Positions 45,837 to 58,100 of a DNA stretch of 64,000 nucleotides are shown piece by piece; within the stretch, counting starts at the first letter, position 1, and each line of letters opens with the position of its first letter. This stretch comes from Bipolaris cookei. Its lineage: Eukaryota; Ascomycota; Dothideomycetes; Pleosporales; Pleosporaceae. Where the stretch lies: contig NRSV01000039.1 of the NCBI GenBank assembly GCA_002286855.1, positions 124,001 to 188,000 on the forward strand. Direction: 5' to 3'. The notes below the pieces were generated by a model. The model had not been told where the DNA came from and ran no database searches. It saw only the letters and a list, made by a program, of their open reading frames with translations. The position numbers were made by a program, and so were the translations under genes.

Positions 45837-47222
45837 ATGTCCCTACCACAAGACATCCCCACCCCCGACAATGCCTTTTATGTGCTCGTCACGGGCGCCA
45901 ACAGGTTTGCAGCACGAACACGCTAGGCTCGGTGGCACGTAATTGACTCGTTTCGCAGCGGCCTCGGCCTCGGGATCGGAACTCGGCTGATTGATGAGTT
46001 TCTCCAGACCCGGCCCCAGACGGAATCCCTCGTCCTCATCATCACCACACGCGATCAGCGCAAAGGCGATGCCACGATTCACAGGCTAGAGCAGCACGTG
46101 GCAAATACCATCCGCGCCCACGAGCGCAAGCTCCCAGGCATTACTCAGGTTTTGCGCAACCGCGTATACTTTCGGCAGGAGCGCTTAGATCTGCTGAGTC
46201 TGGTCTCGGTGCAGAAGCTTAGCAAAAAGCTACGAGAGACGACGCCGAAGCTCGACGTGCTCATCTGCAATGCTGGCATTGGCGGCTGGACAGGAGTCAA
46301 CTGGCCCCAAGCCATTTGGACCATTCTCACCAATTGGAGTCATGCCATAACTTGGCCTACCTACAAGATCTCTGGTGTTGGATGGCTTGCAAAGCCCCAG
46401 ATACAGGCGGAAAAGGAGGCGGAAGAACCGCCTCTGGGCCAAGTCTTCTGTGCCAATGTTTTTGGTCACTACATGCTGGGCCACTATCTTGCACCGCTGC
46501 TATCCAAGCACCCCAAGAGCAACAAGACAAGGGGGCGCATCATCTGGGTCAGCAGTCTCGAGGCCTACGGCCACGTGTTTGATGTACAGGATATCCAAGG
46601 TATCCTCTCTGACATGCCATACGAGGTCAGCAAGCGCCTGACTGATGTCTTGGCCATTTCGTCAAGGCTGCCGTGTACAAGACAATCCGTGGCCCAATAT
46701 CTCGAGCAAGCCAAAGCCGAGGACGAGGATGGCGAGGAGACGACGGAGCCACGGCTGTACGTCACACACCCGGGGATTTGCGGAACAGCGATTATGCCGC
46801 TCCCACTGATACTTGAGTACTGTATGCTGATTGCCTTTTATGTTGCGCGATGGGTGGGCAGTCAGTGGCATACGGTCAGCGTGGAGAAGGGGGCGACGGC
46901 TATGGTGTGGCTAGCGCTTGTGAGTCAGAGCACCCTGGATAGCATCGAGGCAAACGAAGGCGTAGGCAAATGGGGGAGTGCAACGGACTTTTGGGGACAC
47001 GAGCGTGTAGATCGCACCGAGGTGCCGGGGTGGGGTTGGGGAGGCAAGATTGGGGAAGAGGGGAGGAGAAGAGGCAGGGATCCATATGCAAAGGACCTGT
47101 GCAAGGAAAGCCAGGAGCAGTTTGTCGAGACTGGCACCAAATGCTGGGAGCAGATGGAAAGGCTGCGTGTCGAATGGGAGGATCGACTGCGTAGCGCTGG
47201 AGTCGGTGTGGACATGTCGTGA
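45837..47222 (+). CDS. ERG27: 3-keto-steroid reductase (short-chain dehydrogenase)
   Basis: Two exons, 45837-45904 and 45959-47222, give 443 residues. The splice joins the two halves of the NADPH-binding motif T-G-A-N-S-G-L-G near residue 20. Further SDR marks are N-A-G (L-I-C-N-A-G-I-G-G) and the catalytic Y-E-V-S-K in the Y-x3-K pattern, preceded by the V-S-S-L-E-A-Y segment. The Trp-rich insertion W-P-Q-A-I-W ... I-T-W-P-T-Y is typical of fungal Erg27. The enzyme reduces the C3 ketone left by C4-demethylation in ergosterol synthesis, in the ER/lipid-droplet complex with Erg25, Erg26 and Erg28. The donor is the unusual GTTTGC, but no other site restores the motif. Confidence 0.93.
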
Positions 47223-49084
47223 GGCAGCAATCCTGTTGGCACATGGAAGAACCGGGGCAGACAGTCAGGCAGGCAGTTGGACAAGGTGTGTATAGTAGAC
47301 ATGTAAGTACATGGTACAGTGTGTGTATGTGTGTATTATTGGTATTGTTTCTAATGGGGTGTAATGTTGGTGGTGGTGCTGATGGTTGATGTTGGGTGGT
47401 GGAGCAAGGTTTGGGCTAAGTACTGTCGCCATGCTTGCCCCGCTCCTGCATGCAACAATGTCATGCTCAAAGGCCCAGTCAGAGAGCGCAAAAGGTCGAG
47501 GAGGTGAAGAGGGCGCATGGCAGGTACATGTACTAGCTGGTGTCCGACATAAGTCCGAGCATCGGAGGATGGTCCGATGGGCGATCACTGAAGATGGGTA
47601 TGTAGTCTGTAGTACATAATATGTGGTATGTACGTACTGGTTTACTTACATGGTCGACTTGAGGCTCGGGCCTGTGCTGGCGAGGGTTAGGTGAAGGGCG
47701 GGTGCTAAATAGCTCAACAGCCGAGTCGGTCGACGGCGTGCGGTTCGTGAGCAAAAAGCCCCGATGACAAGTTGCCAAAGCAACTGAGGCGACGAAAAAG
47801 TATATCATGACATCCGTGGCCCGTCGGTCGTCTGTCCATGTCTTGGAGGCGTGTGGGTGGTAGCTTGGTAAAAAGCACGTGACAGAACCATCCATGAGCG
47901 TAGAACCAATGCAACGCTACTGAGCACAGTCGGGTCCAGCCCAGCGACGCCCAGCGACAGCCACGGCCCTAGGGACGCGCCGCCCGTTTTACCTTGGGAC
48001 ACGCCCATCCAACAGCAGGGCGAGCTCGGCCGTCCGTGTTTGTATGGGCATGGAGTATGGACGCGCGAGTATGGATGTATGTGCATATGTGATGTGGAGA
48101 GAGGGGGAGGGGGTGTTCGTGACGCCATGCAGGCCTCATGCAGGTCGGGCAGGGAGGCGGGCGCCCAAGGACAAGGGGGGGCGGCGCCCCTCGAAGCCCC
48201 ATCTCCCCACGCACTCGCCGGCGGCAGACAGTGGAAAAGTGGACAGTGGAAAAGTGGGCAGTGGAAAAGTGGACAGTGGACAGTGGACAGCTGCTAATAA
48301 AACGCGGGCGCCCAACATGGCAGCATGGCAGCCCGTTGGACTGGGCCGCTCACTAGTACTACTAGTAAGTCCTTAATGCTAGAGTACTGCCAAGCGCTCC
48401 CGTTGTGCCTCTGCTTTCCACTTGCCCCTTCCCCTTCCCGCTTGACCGGTTAGGGCTTAAGGCGGCTCCCGAGTGGCAGGTGGCGGTGGTGGCGGCCCTT
48501 GATGCCCGATTCATACCCCCTTTGACTATTTCGTTGTAGCTGTGCCATTATTGACCCCAAGTCTGCTCTTGACGTGCACCACCACCACCACTACTACCAC
48601 CGTTCCTCGACCTGCGCCAGCAAGCCCCGTCCCGTGCGCCCTCTTTGTTCTTTCTCGTCGCCACATTGCTTTTGCCACACTTGCGCGTGTCATCACGCGT
48701 CCTAATGCAACCTATACACTAACCCAAATACTCGGCCGCCACCTCTGCTTTCCCACAATCACAAGTACTGTACATACATACTACACACACGTGTGAGGAG
48801 GGTACAGTTCAATCCACAGCGACGCGTCTAGCAACCAATCAATGGAACCCAAGGGTGATCCGCTCCCGAGCGACTTCCCTCCCATCTTTACACGCGACAC
48901 TACACTTGACGCCCTCTTGCGCACACCCCCGGCATACATTGCGCTCGTACACGACTCGACATTTGCAACCACCTAGGGCCTCTGTGCTAGAGACAAGGTC
49001 GTGATTCTCGCCTCTGGTTCCATCATTTATAGTCCCCAACTGCCGCCAAAACCCACGCCGTCTGTTTAGAATCCCTATACCAAC
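47223..49084. other. Intergenic, simple repeats, no supported gene
   Basis: This 1.86-kb stretch has TGTA/GTAC-rich patches at about 47283-47335, 47597-47650 and 48762-48790, and a compound tandem repeat at 48228-48290. Open frames here are Gly/Arg- or His-rich by composition and not gene-like. Confidence 0.4.
48228..48290. repeat. Compound minisatellite, 15-bp and 7-bp units
   Basis: Three units of ACAGTGGAAAAGTGG (the third begins G) at 48228-48272 are followed by two 7-bp ACAGTGG units and a partial unit. The 7-bp unit is the first half of the 15-bp unit. Confidence 0.9.
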
Positions 49085-50839
49085 ATGTCCACTTCGCCCT
49101 CTCTGCGCTCCTCCTCGTTTGGAGACATGCCGAGTCCCTCTACGCCAGACTCCACGCCACCTGCCGCCTCACGGGGGTGTTATTTTTCTGTTGCCCCCAA
49201 GTCCGAGTACCTTAAGAATGCAATCCATGCACGGAGGGCCCAACCAAGTCCATCCCTACCGCCTCAGGATTTGATACCCAAGTCTTCTTCGCCTGCGCCA
49301 AGCTCCACACAACAAAAGACGGCCCGAGTCTCACCGGATATCTTTCTCCAGTATGCTCTATCCGAAGAACAAACAGCGCCTGTTTCTCCCGTCCAGCGAA
49401 GACGACCCTCCGATTTTGGCTTTGCGACATCCAAGACGAACAGGGAGCTTAGCAAAGAGATTGAAAGGCTCAAGGAAAGTCTTATGACTGCCAACCTGCG
49501 GGTGGAGCTGCTCAGCAGACATAACAAGGAATCACAAAACAAACTTGCCTCGGCCTTGGAAACAATAGGGCGCCTCGAGCCCTTCGAAGACGAGGTCCAC
49601 GACCTCCGCGCTGAAAATAAGAAACTAAAGCTTAGAGTGAACAGCATGAAAGAGGAAATGACACGTCTCAACAAAGTCAACGAGGACCATCGCAAGATCA
49701 ACGAGGAGCTCACTACCATAGCAAGCGAGAGTGCTGCACACTGGTCGGCTCACGAATCCGCCATTGACGAAGCAGCTGAATACATCATCAAGATGGAGGA
49801 AGAGAAAGCCTCACTCGCCCAGGAGCTTCAGGAGCTCAAGGAGCGAGTCGCTGCTATAGAACGTGTCTCTTCCGAAACCCCGCTAGCCGTTGGCCTTGAC
49901 AAATACCCATCGCGTGTCTACAGCGTTGACGAATCGCGGCCTTCGACTAGCCATTTTGACTCGGACTACTACAGTCAACCTGCTTCACCTCAGCCAAAGC
50001 TAAGCAGCGAATCGGTCAATTCTTTGATGCCTTCGGAGCGATCAAGAAAGTTTCTTGATCTGACCGAGCAACACAGACGATCAGCTCGGGATCTGGTCCA
50101 GCGCATGTCGGCAGCATCCCTAAGAGCACTTTGTGACGCAACTCCATGTTCTATCTATCAGCAGCAAATTGCTACTGTCGAAGAAGAAGATAGATCGCCC
50201 ACTCCGCGGAAGGCTTCCGTACAGCACCGCAGGGGCTATGAGGCTGCCTCACCAGCTTTGATGCCTGCGGTAGAAATTTGCCCTTCTCGACCTCATACCG
50301 TGGCACCATACGCAGAGACAACATCCCACCCAGATGGCCTTCGTGGCCTATATCATCCTGATCGAGCTAGGAATCGCAGAGCAAACCACCTCCGCTCATC
50401 TTCGGGCCAATTCGAGAGCCCCACAAACATACATCGTCTCGTCACTCGTCCACAGACCACATACGAAACATGGCAACGGCCTGGATTTGCAGAGTCTGAA
50501 GTCGATCTTACATCGGTAGTCGATCCGCTAGAAGACAAAGAGCGGTGGTGGCGTAGCATGGACCGCCTAACTCTTGAACAAGTAATTATCCACCTTACAA
50601 CATTTGATGGACTGTCCCAATCTAACACGAATCCAGCAGCTATCCAAACCCGAGAACCGGCGAAGCTCAATGCTTTCGGCACTCCGATCGGATCGGTGAT
50701 GAATGACAAGGAACTCCGACAGAGTAAGAAATCATGTACTTCAGCCAAGGCTGACTTGCCGCATGTCTCTCTTCGCCAGACCTATTTGTCCCAGGTGGAA
50801 GAGGGCGAAACGGTCCGTTCTGGACGACATGCTGTATGA
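49085..50839 (+). CDS. Coiled-coil protein of unknown function
   Basis: A single exon of 584 residues with a good start context (accaacATGtcc). Residues 1-115 are disordered and rich in Ser and Pro. A continuous coiled coil runs from about residue 117 to 262 with clear heptads (N-R-E-L-S-K-E-I-E-R-L-K). The rest is again disordered, except for an E-R-W-W-R-S-M-D-R-L-T-L-E-Q segment near residue 490 that looks conserved and may bind a partner. No catalytic domain is visible. It may be a cytoskeleton- or septum-associated scaffold, but nothing in the sequence proves it. Confidence 0.75.
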   Translation: MSTSPSLRSSSFGDMPSPSTPDSTPPAASRGCYFSVAPKSEYLKNAIHARRAQPSPSLPPQDLIPKSSSPAPSSTQQKTARVSPDIFLQYALSEEQTAPVSPVQRRRPSDFGFATSKTNRELSKEIERLKESLMTANLRVELLSRHNKESQNKLASALETIGRLEPFEDEVHDLRAENKKLKLRVNSMKEEMTRLNKVNEDHRKINEELTTIASESAAHWSAHESAIDEAAEYIIKMEEEKASLAQELQELKERVAAIERVSSETPLAVGLDKYPSRVYSVDESRPSTSHFDSDYYSQPASPQPKLSSESVNSLMPSERSRKFLDLTEQHRRSARDLVQRMSAASLRALCDATPCSIYQQQIATVEEEDRSPTPRKASVQHRRGYEAASPALMPAVEICPSRPHTVAPYAETTSHPDGLRGLYHPDRARNRRANHLRSSSGQFESPTNIHRLVTRPQTTYETWQRPGFAESEVDLTSVVDPLEDKERWWRSMDRLTLEQVIIHLTTFDGLSQSNTNPAAIQTREPAKLNAFGTPIGSVMNDKELRQSKKSCTSAKADLPHVSLRQTYLSQVEEGETVRSGRHAV

Positions 50840-51712
50840 AAAAGCTACTGTAATACCCTAATGACGTCTACGATCTTTAATATTTTCTTTACATCCTTCA
50901 ACTGGCGTTTCACCAAAGAAGGAACCAATCAAAACGTACTCCACATCAGGAGGATAATGACGGCTAGGCGTAACATCAATAGTGAATCAGCATCACGAAG
51001 CACATGTTTGGGTAGGTGTCTTTGTCCACATGGAGTTTAGTCAAGAAGGTATATACCCATGATACCTTGAAACTACATTGTTTCGTTGTGATTAGACAAA
51101 GTACATCCGTGTTTGTACAATTAGTATTATTATTGCTATTAGTATAGTTAATCAACTCTATTTCGATCAACGTATGATTCCTACTCCGAATCTTCCGTGA
51201 GGAAGGATATGATTCATCAATGCCACTATCTAGGCGACGTGAAGACTTGTATGTGTTTATATCTCATACTAAGCAATAACAGGTTTGTATCTCTGCAGAA
51301 GCAAAAACGAGACAGATATCCGCAGAAGTATATGGATCTCCAGTCATCTCCATCTGTCCATGCTTTGATTTTTCCCTCCATTTCTTCTCCATCCCCGCCA
51401 CTACGTGGTGTTGTGGTTCAAGAGCAAAAGTAACATATTGATGCAGTAACCTTGTTCGCGCGCCTGTTTCCGTTTCTTGGCTCCCCCCACACTTCCCCAT
51501 CGTCATCGGACAGCTCTAACTCTCGTGTTATCCCATCCACCCACTCTTTCCTTTGGCCCCCATTTTTACCACTAATCGCGCTGTTTTTTTAATCTCACGC
51601 ACGCGCAGATACTGTCCCACCCAACGCATCAGATATGCGCTCTTCGCCGTAATCCGCCTCGCCCTGCCCTTTTACCTTTCGTACACGTGCGACTTGACAA
51701 GCGACCGGCGCA
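50840..51712. other. Intergenic, no supported gene
   Basis: This 873-bp stretch is A+T-richer in its first half (50900-51200). A pyrimidine-rich tract at 51525-51600 probably belongs to the promoter of the downstream gene. No gene was recognised. Confidence 0.4.
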
Positions 51713-52769
51713 ATGATATCCTCTGGCTTCACCAATGCACCTGTCTCACAGCTCCTCGTCTTTGGCACTGTCATTGCGGCCCTCTTGGCTACAATTACCG
51801 ATACAAGATACTATCTGCACATACTTGTTGTGCCGCATATATGGGGTTATGGCCAGTTTTGGCGTTTTGCGACGTGGCAGGTACGTTTGGCTACAACTTT
51901 CTATTTTGGGGGATGTGAAAAGAGAAACATACAAGGAGGGCAAAAAAGCTAAAACAGAAAATGATTAGGTTAGCTACACAAATTCTACAGAGGTGCTATT
52001 CGCAGTTGTTTCGTTTTACCAACTACGCGTTATAGAGCGATTATGGGGAAGTCGCAAGTTTGCCGTAAGTTTTGTCCTGGTTCTATTACTCGCAAAAAGC
52101 GATCTCTTTTGTCAAAAGGGAAAATGGCTAACAGGATACTCTGATTGCAATTAGTCGTTCCTCGTTTCGACTCTGCCATACACTACACTCCTACCACCCC
52201 TCATCCTAACTTTTGTCCTACGGCCCCTCACGTTTGCGCATATGAACCACCTCCCCGCCGGACCCACCGCCATGCTATTCTCCCTCGTCGCAAACTACTA
52301 CGCCGCTGTTCCATATACATATCGCTATAGCATCTCTCCGTGGGCACCTACCACAACTACCTCCGCATCCTCTTCACAATCTATAACCGCCCTCTGGTCG
52401 CGCAGCCTGACACTAACATCAAAATCGCTATCCTACCTTGCCCCTTTACAGCTCGCCTTCTCACAGTTCCCCGGTTCGTTAGTCGCGGCTGCCATTGGCT
52501 GGGGTGTCGGCACCGCATACCGGCGAGACTTGCTTCCTGGGGCTACTCGCTGGCGCGTCCCCGGATGGATGGTTGGCGAGCAGAATCGCGATTCGAGAGG
52601 CTTTGAGGGACTGAGAGCGAGATTGGATGCAGAGAGGGAGAGAGAGGGCGGGACCGGAGATGGACTCGCGACGGGGATATTGGCAGGAGAAACGGGAAAT
52701 GCACAGCAGGCCAGGCAGAGGAGAACGCTGGGCGATGTTGTGGCCGAGCAGTTCAGGGGGAGAGGATAG
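51713..52769 (+). CDS. Rhomboid-fold membrane protein, Dsc2/UBAC2 type
   Basis: Three exons, 51713-51880, 51969-52064 and 52155-52769, give 292 residues. It starts with M-I-S-S-G-F-T-N-A-P-V-S and a first transmembrane helix. Then come W-G-Y-G-Q-F-W-R-F-A-T-W-Q and, across the splice, V-S-Y-T-N-S-T-E-V-L-F-A, followed by E-R-L-W-G-S-R-K-F-A. This pattern belongs to the pseudo-rhomboid subunit of the Golgi Dsc E3 ligase, which in fission yeast and Aspergillus acts in SREBP cleavage. No catalytic Ser/His pair is apparent. The C-terminal 80 residues are hydrophilic and Arg-rich; I do not see a UBA domain, which some homologues have. Confidence 0.8.
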
Positions 52770-53324
52770 GCTTTTTGTCGTTATCTTATCTTTCTTTCTT
52801 AGTTTCGTACGAGAGTGGTGTGACTAGTATAGGATACACATGTATATGTTTGGCCAAATTATTGAGTATTATCTTAGCCATGAATAAGAGGAAGAATCGA
52901 AAGAGAACCTAGTCATGTGCAACAATGTAAGTATATATTGATCATTTCACCCACTCTGTTTTCATCTTTTCCAACTTTTGATCCTGACTCTTCTTACAGG
53001 TTGACTCCTTACAAAGACCAAAAAGAATCATTCTCAAAGTAGCAGAAGTAGTCAAGTCTACGCATCATACATCTTGTTGCACAACATGAGTCAAACAACT
53101 TCAACACACCGGTAAATGGCATCATGCACTTGGACTTTCAGCAGAATACTATCATCGGATAACAAGGTAAAGATATTCATTGAAATAGATTGGAAATGTT
53201 TGGCACACCATTAAAGCGTACCCCGAAAAGATATACCCATCACAAAACCGAACGAGACCATCGCCAGCCACCAGAAACGCCGCCATCATCATGCAAGACA
53301 AATCTGTCTTCTAAGGATCAATAT
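52770..53324. other. Intergenic between convergent 3' ends
   Basis: 555 bp, A+T-rich, holding the 3' UTRs of the Dsc2-like gene and of the TMEM69-like gene. Nothing else was seen. Confidence 0.45.
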
Positions 53325-54516
53325 TTAGTGCTTGCCCCTGTCGTCATTGCGCGCTGCACTCTTCTTCTTCTCGGCCAACGCCATCTCGTGCTCAGCAAGC
53401 TTTTCCTCCGAGGAACCGTCCTCCTTGAAAACCTTGGCGCGGTCGACTGAGCCAGGAATGTGTTCAGGCAGTTCGCTGCGACCGATAAGAGTAACCAAGA
53501 TGCTGGCGCCGACAATCATAGTGAGAACAAAGCGGTATACGGCATACCAGTCGGGGGTCCACCCACGGTATGCAGCTCCTATAGTTGTCACGTCAGTCAT
53601 CGAATAAACGCAAATAAACAAATAAATAGCAACATCATGATGAATACTCACGGGTATCTACATAGTAAAGTGCAGTGAATCCCAGGAATTGAGTGATTAG
53701 TGCACCCTCGACAGGCATCATGAGTGTAGACCAGGCTACCATAGGCGTCACTACACCGATGGCGTACCGCTTGTACCCTTGATAACCGCCGTAACCAGCC
53801 CACTCGAGTCCCCAGTGAATGGCACCAAGAAAGCTGAGAATCGAAGCGCCGTATCCAACCTGAAGGGGCTCAATGAGATGCAAGAGGTATGTAGCGTTCT
53901 TCTCGGAAATCATAAAGCCGTAGCCAGCAATCGAATGTTTGAGTTCCCATGACAGGTAGACTGTGGAGAGCGAGGTTGCGAGGTAAGGAAGCGTGCCAGC
54001 GAGACCCAGGTAGATTGCTTCGCGGGGGACTGCGGCAAGAGCAAATGTGTCTTTGACTGTGTTCTACCAAATATTAGCTACACGAAGGCACATTTTGTAA
54101 GGAAATGGTGCCCCGATACATACCACATCATGCTTCATATCGGCCATCATATCCACCTCCTTCTGCGGCCTGTCGGCACCAACCTCGGAAAATATAGGAT
54201 GTGTTGTACTGGTGCTCGTGACCGTCTCTGGTGTAGGCTTTAATTCCTCATTTCTGTATCTGCTCTCGGCCTGCTTCTGTCCCTCTGTTAACTTGCCATC
54301 AGCCATGCATCGGCGCAAGATGGTGGATGAGGCCGGCTTTGGCGCATTTGCTGCTTGACATAACTGTGGTCTCTTCGCAGCCAGTGACCCAAATGACCCA
54401 AACTGTGTTTGCCATTGGAGTGACGGCGCTGTGCGGGAGAAGCATGCCGCTGGCCGGGCAGCTGTAGGTGCCGCGACGGACCTTAACACTAGACGTGACG
54501 CTCCGTTGCGAAGCAT
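53325..54516 (-). CDS. Mitochondrial TMEM69-like (DUF3429) membrane protein
   Basis: Three exons on the minus strand, 54124-54516, 53652-54063 and 53325-53578, give 352 residues. The N-terminus M-L-R-N-G-A-S-R-L-V-L-R-S is Arg-rich and lacks acidic residues, a typical mitochondrial presequence. After a polar linker come several transmembrane helices with the DUF3429 marks G-L-A-G-T-L-P-Y, G-A-I-H-W-G-L-E-W-A-G-Y-G-G and Y-A-I-G-V-V-T-P, and a final helix after the second splice. The C-terminal tail is charged. The biochemical role of the family is unknown. All splice joins keep frame; the second gives V-D-T-R-A-A-Y-R-G-W. Confidence 0.85.
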
Positions 54517-55138
54517 ATTAGATTGATGATAGAGGGAGCACACAGGCAAGAGAAAGCGCGGACAATAGACCAGGTGAATCCACACACACAGCACAAGAAC
54601 AAGAGTTTGAATATGAAAAAAAAGTAAGAAGAGAATAGAGAGAGCAGGAAAGGCTCAACTTTGCATTTGTGATTGAAGCTGCAAGCTCCCCCCGCAGAAT
54701 GACGCGCGACATTACTGTGACGTCATGCTTGATCCTGAGCTACAACTACATCACAATGCCGGCCATGGTTCGGCATCGCAGCCGCCTTCCTTGCCAAGCG
54801 GTGGATCGAAACGGTCCCGCGACCCATAAATATCTTGGACACACTGTCGCAATCAGGCAATCAGTCTTTTCACTGTCGTTCACAGAGTCGGCCCGACGGC
54901 TTGAAGGCAAACTCCACATATCCCTGTTTTCAGCTGGCTATCAAGATACCAAGAGCCGGTAATCACATCTGCTAAATGACTGCATTGAGTGTCGATAGAA
55001 ATTGTCATTGCCTTAGTTCATAGAGTAAAGAATACACATTACGAAGAATCAATCCGTACAAGCCAAAAAAACCACGCTATGCTGTGTACTCAGAATCAAA
55101 TTATACCTCGGGATCCACCCTCCTTCCAGCCATTCCGA
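54517..55138. other. Intergenic, TMEM69-like promoter and VPS13 3' end
   Basis: This 622-bp stretch is between two minus-strand genes. An A-rich tract near 54615-54660 lies just before the TMEM69-like start on the other strand. No gene was seen. Confidence 0.45.
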
Positions 55139-58100
55139 TCAACCCTTCGCGTTCCATCGGTCATTGTACGCGTTGACCCCCACAGCAATCTGGCGGTAGA
55201 ACCAGTTCCTGCTTCCCTCGTCGCTAACAGGAATGAATGGCCCATTCGTACCTCCTTTGAGCGTAATGGCCAATCCTGTCCTTTCTTTGCTGATGGTCTG
55301 TACATCCTTGAGTGGGACATCCCACTCAGTTTGCAGCTTCTTCGTACGCACCATCATGAGACCATTGTATGTGAGCATGACGAGCATCTCCTTGTTTTGC
55401 AGCTCGAGATGCGCAATGTAGTCCTCGTTGAAGTATTTACCGTTGTCAAGCGTCTTCAACCAAAATTGTCCAAGCGCTTCTCGCTGAGAGTACGGTCGCA
55501 CAATGCCATCCGTGCCAATGAAGCGCGTCAGGCGCACACGGTCGAGGCCCTCTTGGTCAAACACTGTGGTCGTATTGCGCACACCTTCAGCCATATTGGA
55601 CGCAAGATCAAAGGCTCCGATCGCAGCCTTGGTAGGTACACCGAGCAACCCCTTTCCGACGCCTTTGACGAAACCAAGAGCACCCTCCTTTTCTGCACCT
55701 TGAATGGGGTGGCGAGCAAGGCCGCCGAGCCCACTGGCTAAACTGCTGGCAAAAGCGTTACCACCGGACGTAATACCGTAAAGGGCATGCTTAGGCCGGT
55801 TGCGAGAGCGGGACATGCGACGCGAATCCTGAAACTCCTTGTCTAGAGTTGCCGCAGAGAGACCCTTTGACATACTGCCAGTAAACTTGGCCATACTGTC
55901 TGAGAAGCCAAACACCGATTTCTTAACAAAGCTCGATGCACCCTTTGCGATACCGATACCAAGATCCTCAGGACGATCAGATTTGACCAGACCCTGGTAC
56001 GGCTCGTAGAAGATATCCGCAACGCCAGAGCTGATGTTGTTGAAGAGACCGACTGGGTTTCCGAGGAAGTCGGCAGATCCAATAATCACATGGACCTGTC
56101 GCAGTGACTCTTGGACATAGTGGTTCTTGATATTGTTGATCAATGCGGTTGTCGAGATACGAGCGTTCTCAAGCATCAACGAGTTGTATCGTACCGGCGC
56201 ATCGTTGACATTGCCAATCGACATGGTAAGAACATTGACAGCGAACATGAATGGATTAGAGGTAGTCATGGTATCTTCTGCATTGATACGCTCCGTCCGG
56301 ACAAACGAAAGGTCAATTTGCATAGGCTGAAGGTGTAGGAGCTCAAAGTAGACATCTTGGCCAGACTGTTCTTGCTTTGGTTCGGGAATACTGAGGTTTT
56401 CATCCCACAGCTTGCCTTGCTTCTCTTCAGTCCAAGACGCGCCAGGTATATTCGCGAAGTCGATCATGGCAAATATGAAGTCTTCATCGATCTCGACAGT
56501 CATCTGCTGAAGCAAGAACGTGAAGTATTTGATGTACAAGACACCATACGAGTCATCCTTAACTTTGGTGATTGTGGTCTGGAATATGGGGTGTGCTTCC
56601 ATTTCCTTTCCGGTCTTTGGAACAACACTGGGATAGAAGATGATGGGAAAGATACCACCGTAAAGCTGGTTATCGACCTGGATCCACTTGACCTGCATAT
56701 TGACCATCTGGTACAGCGGTGAGTCCGAGTACTTCAGCTCAATATCGCGGAGCGTAACGTAGACCAGCTCCTTCAGATGACGATTGACGAGCGAAATGCC
56801 AATGCCAGCAAGCCGTAGCTGTGCTTTGAAGGTGACATCCGTATCCATGTCCTTGACTTCGAATCCGGTCGTTGTTGACGACGACCCTGCAGACTTTTGC
56901 TTATACATACTCTTGGAGGGCTTGTAATTTGCGATTTCCAGAGTCTGCGTAGGACCTGCAGCAACGACGTTGAGATCAATGACCTTCATGCCTCCACCCT
57001 CTTGACCAGGTGGAATCTTGAATGGAATGAGCGGTCCAATCTCGGCAAGTTTGACATGTCGCTCTCGACTATTGGCACTAATCACGATTTCCTTGTTCCT
57101 CGCTGCTGGGAAATCCCATGCGTATGGCATGATGCTCCGAGGAGGCAGACGGTACCTGATCGGCCGGAAACCAGATCCGCGGTCATCTTCATCTTCATCT
57201 AAGTTTGGATTCACTTGCCAATACAAGAACTCTTGATCACTCATATTTTTGAAAGAGAATGGCCAGTGCTTGTTCTCAACACTGATGTGACAGAATATGG
57301 TTGCTGCTTCCATGAGAATGTCTACACGGACAAGCTTTTGGCGTTGGCCAGCCTTGGAAAGTTTGACATGTACGTTGCCAACATTGGAGATATTAAAGGG
57401 TGATGACCATTGGTTGTTAACGCCAGGGTAACAGAGTGACAGCTGGGGTGCGCCGCCTTGTCGCAACCATCGAAGCGGGAAAAGCTCGCCGTCCTTCACC
57501 GTCATCCAATCAGATTGGCCAGGTTCACGGATAAGCAGTTCTTCCTTCATCTTGTTGTTGATGATGAAGCGTGGCGCGATGGAGACGGTCTTGGTCAAGT
57601 TGTACTTGCCCTCGCCCTCTGAAACGGACACACCAAGGTGCATGTCGGAACGCGCTTTGACAGACGGCAAAGCCACTGTGTATGTGCTACCAATTGCGTC
57701 GAAACTCTGAGGCTTGCTCCAGTTGGAATCGCCAACCCTGATCAGAGCACGATTTTTCTTGTTCTCGGTTGGGTAGGAGAACATGAAGGGTAAGGCCTTG
57801 CCAGCATCTTCTTGGTTGTCCGTGACAACGCCTTGCCCGGCAGCAGCTCGGCCTGAGGCCATGGATTGCTGTGCTCGGACATCCAGCTGTAGTCCAGTGC
57901 GGTTGAGTATGATGTATGGACTGTAGATGGCTACCTTGAAAGCGCCACCGCCGTCGGGGAAGTTGCTAGAATATGTTAGTATGCTTTCATTATTGAATCC
58001 AACGGAGATAATCTTACAAGAAATGCATGTTGAGGTGTAGAACTATGTCATTGTTATCCCTAACTTCAAGCACTTTTTCTCTTCTGAAGCTTTCCCGGTC

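Noticed and set aside
48542..48796. Open frame of 84 codons with a Thr run before the coiled-coil gene
   Set aside because: It lies in a pyrimidine-rich leader, is low-complexity and ends without any protein-like feature.
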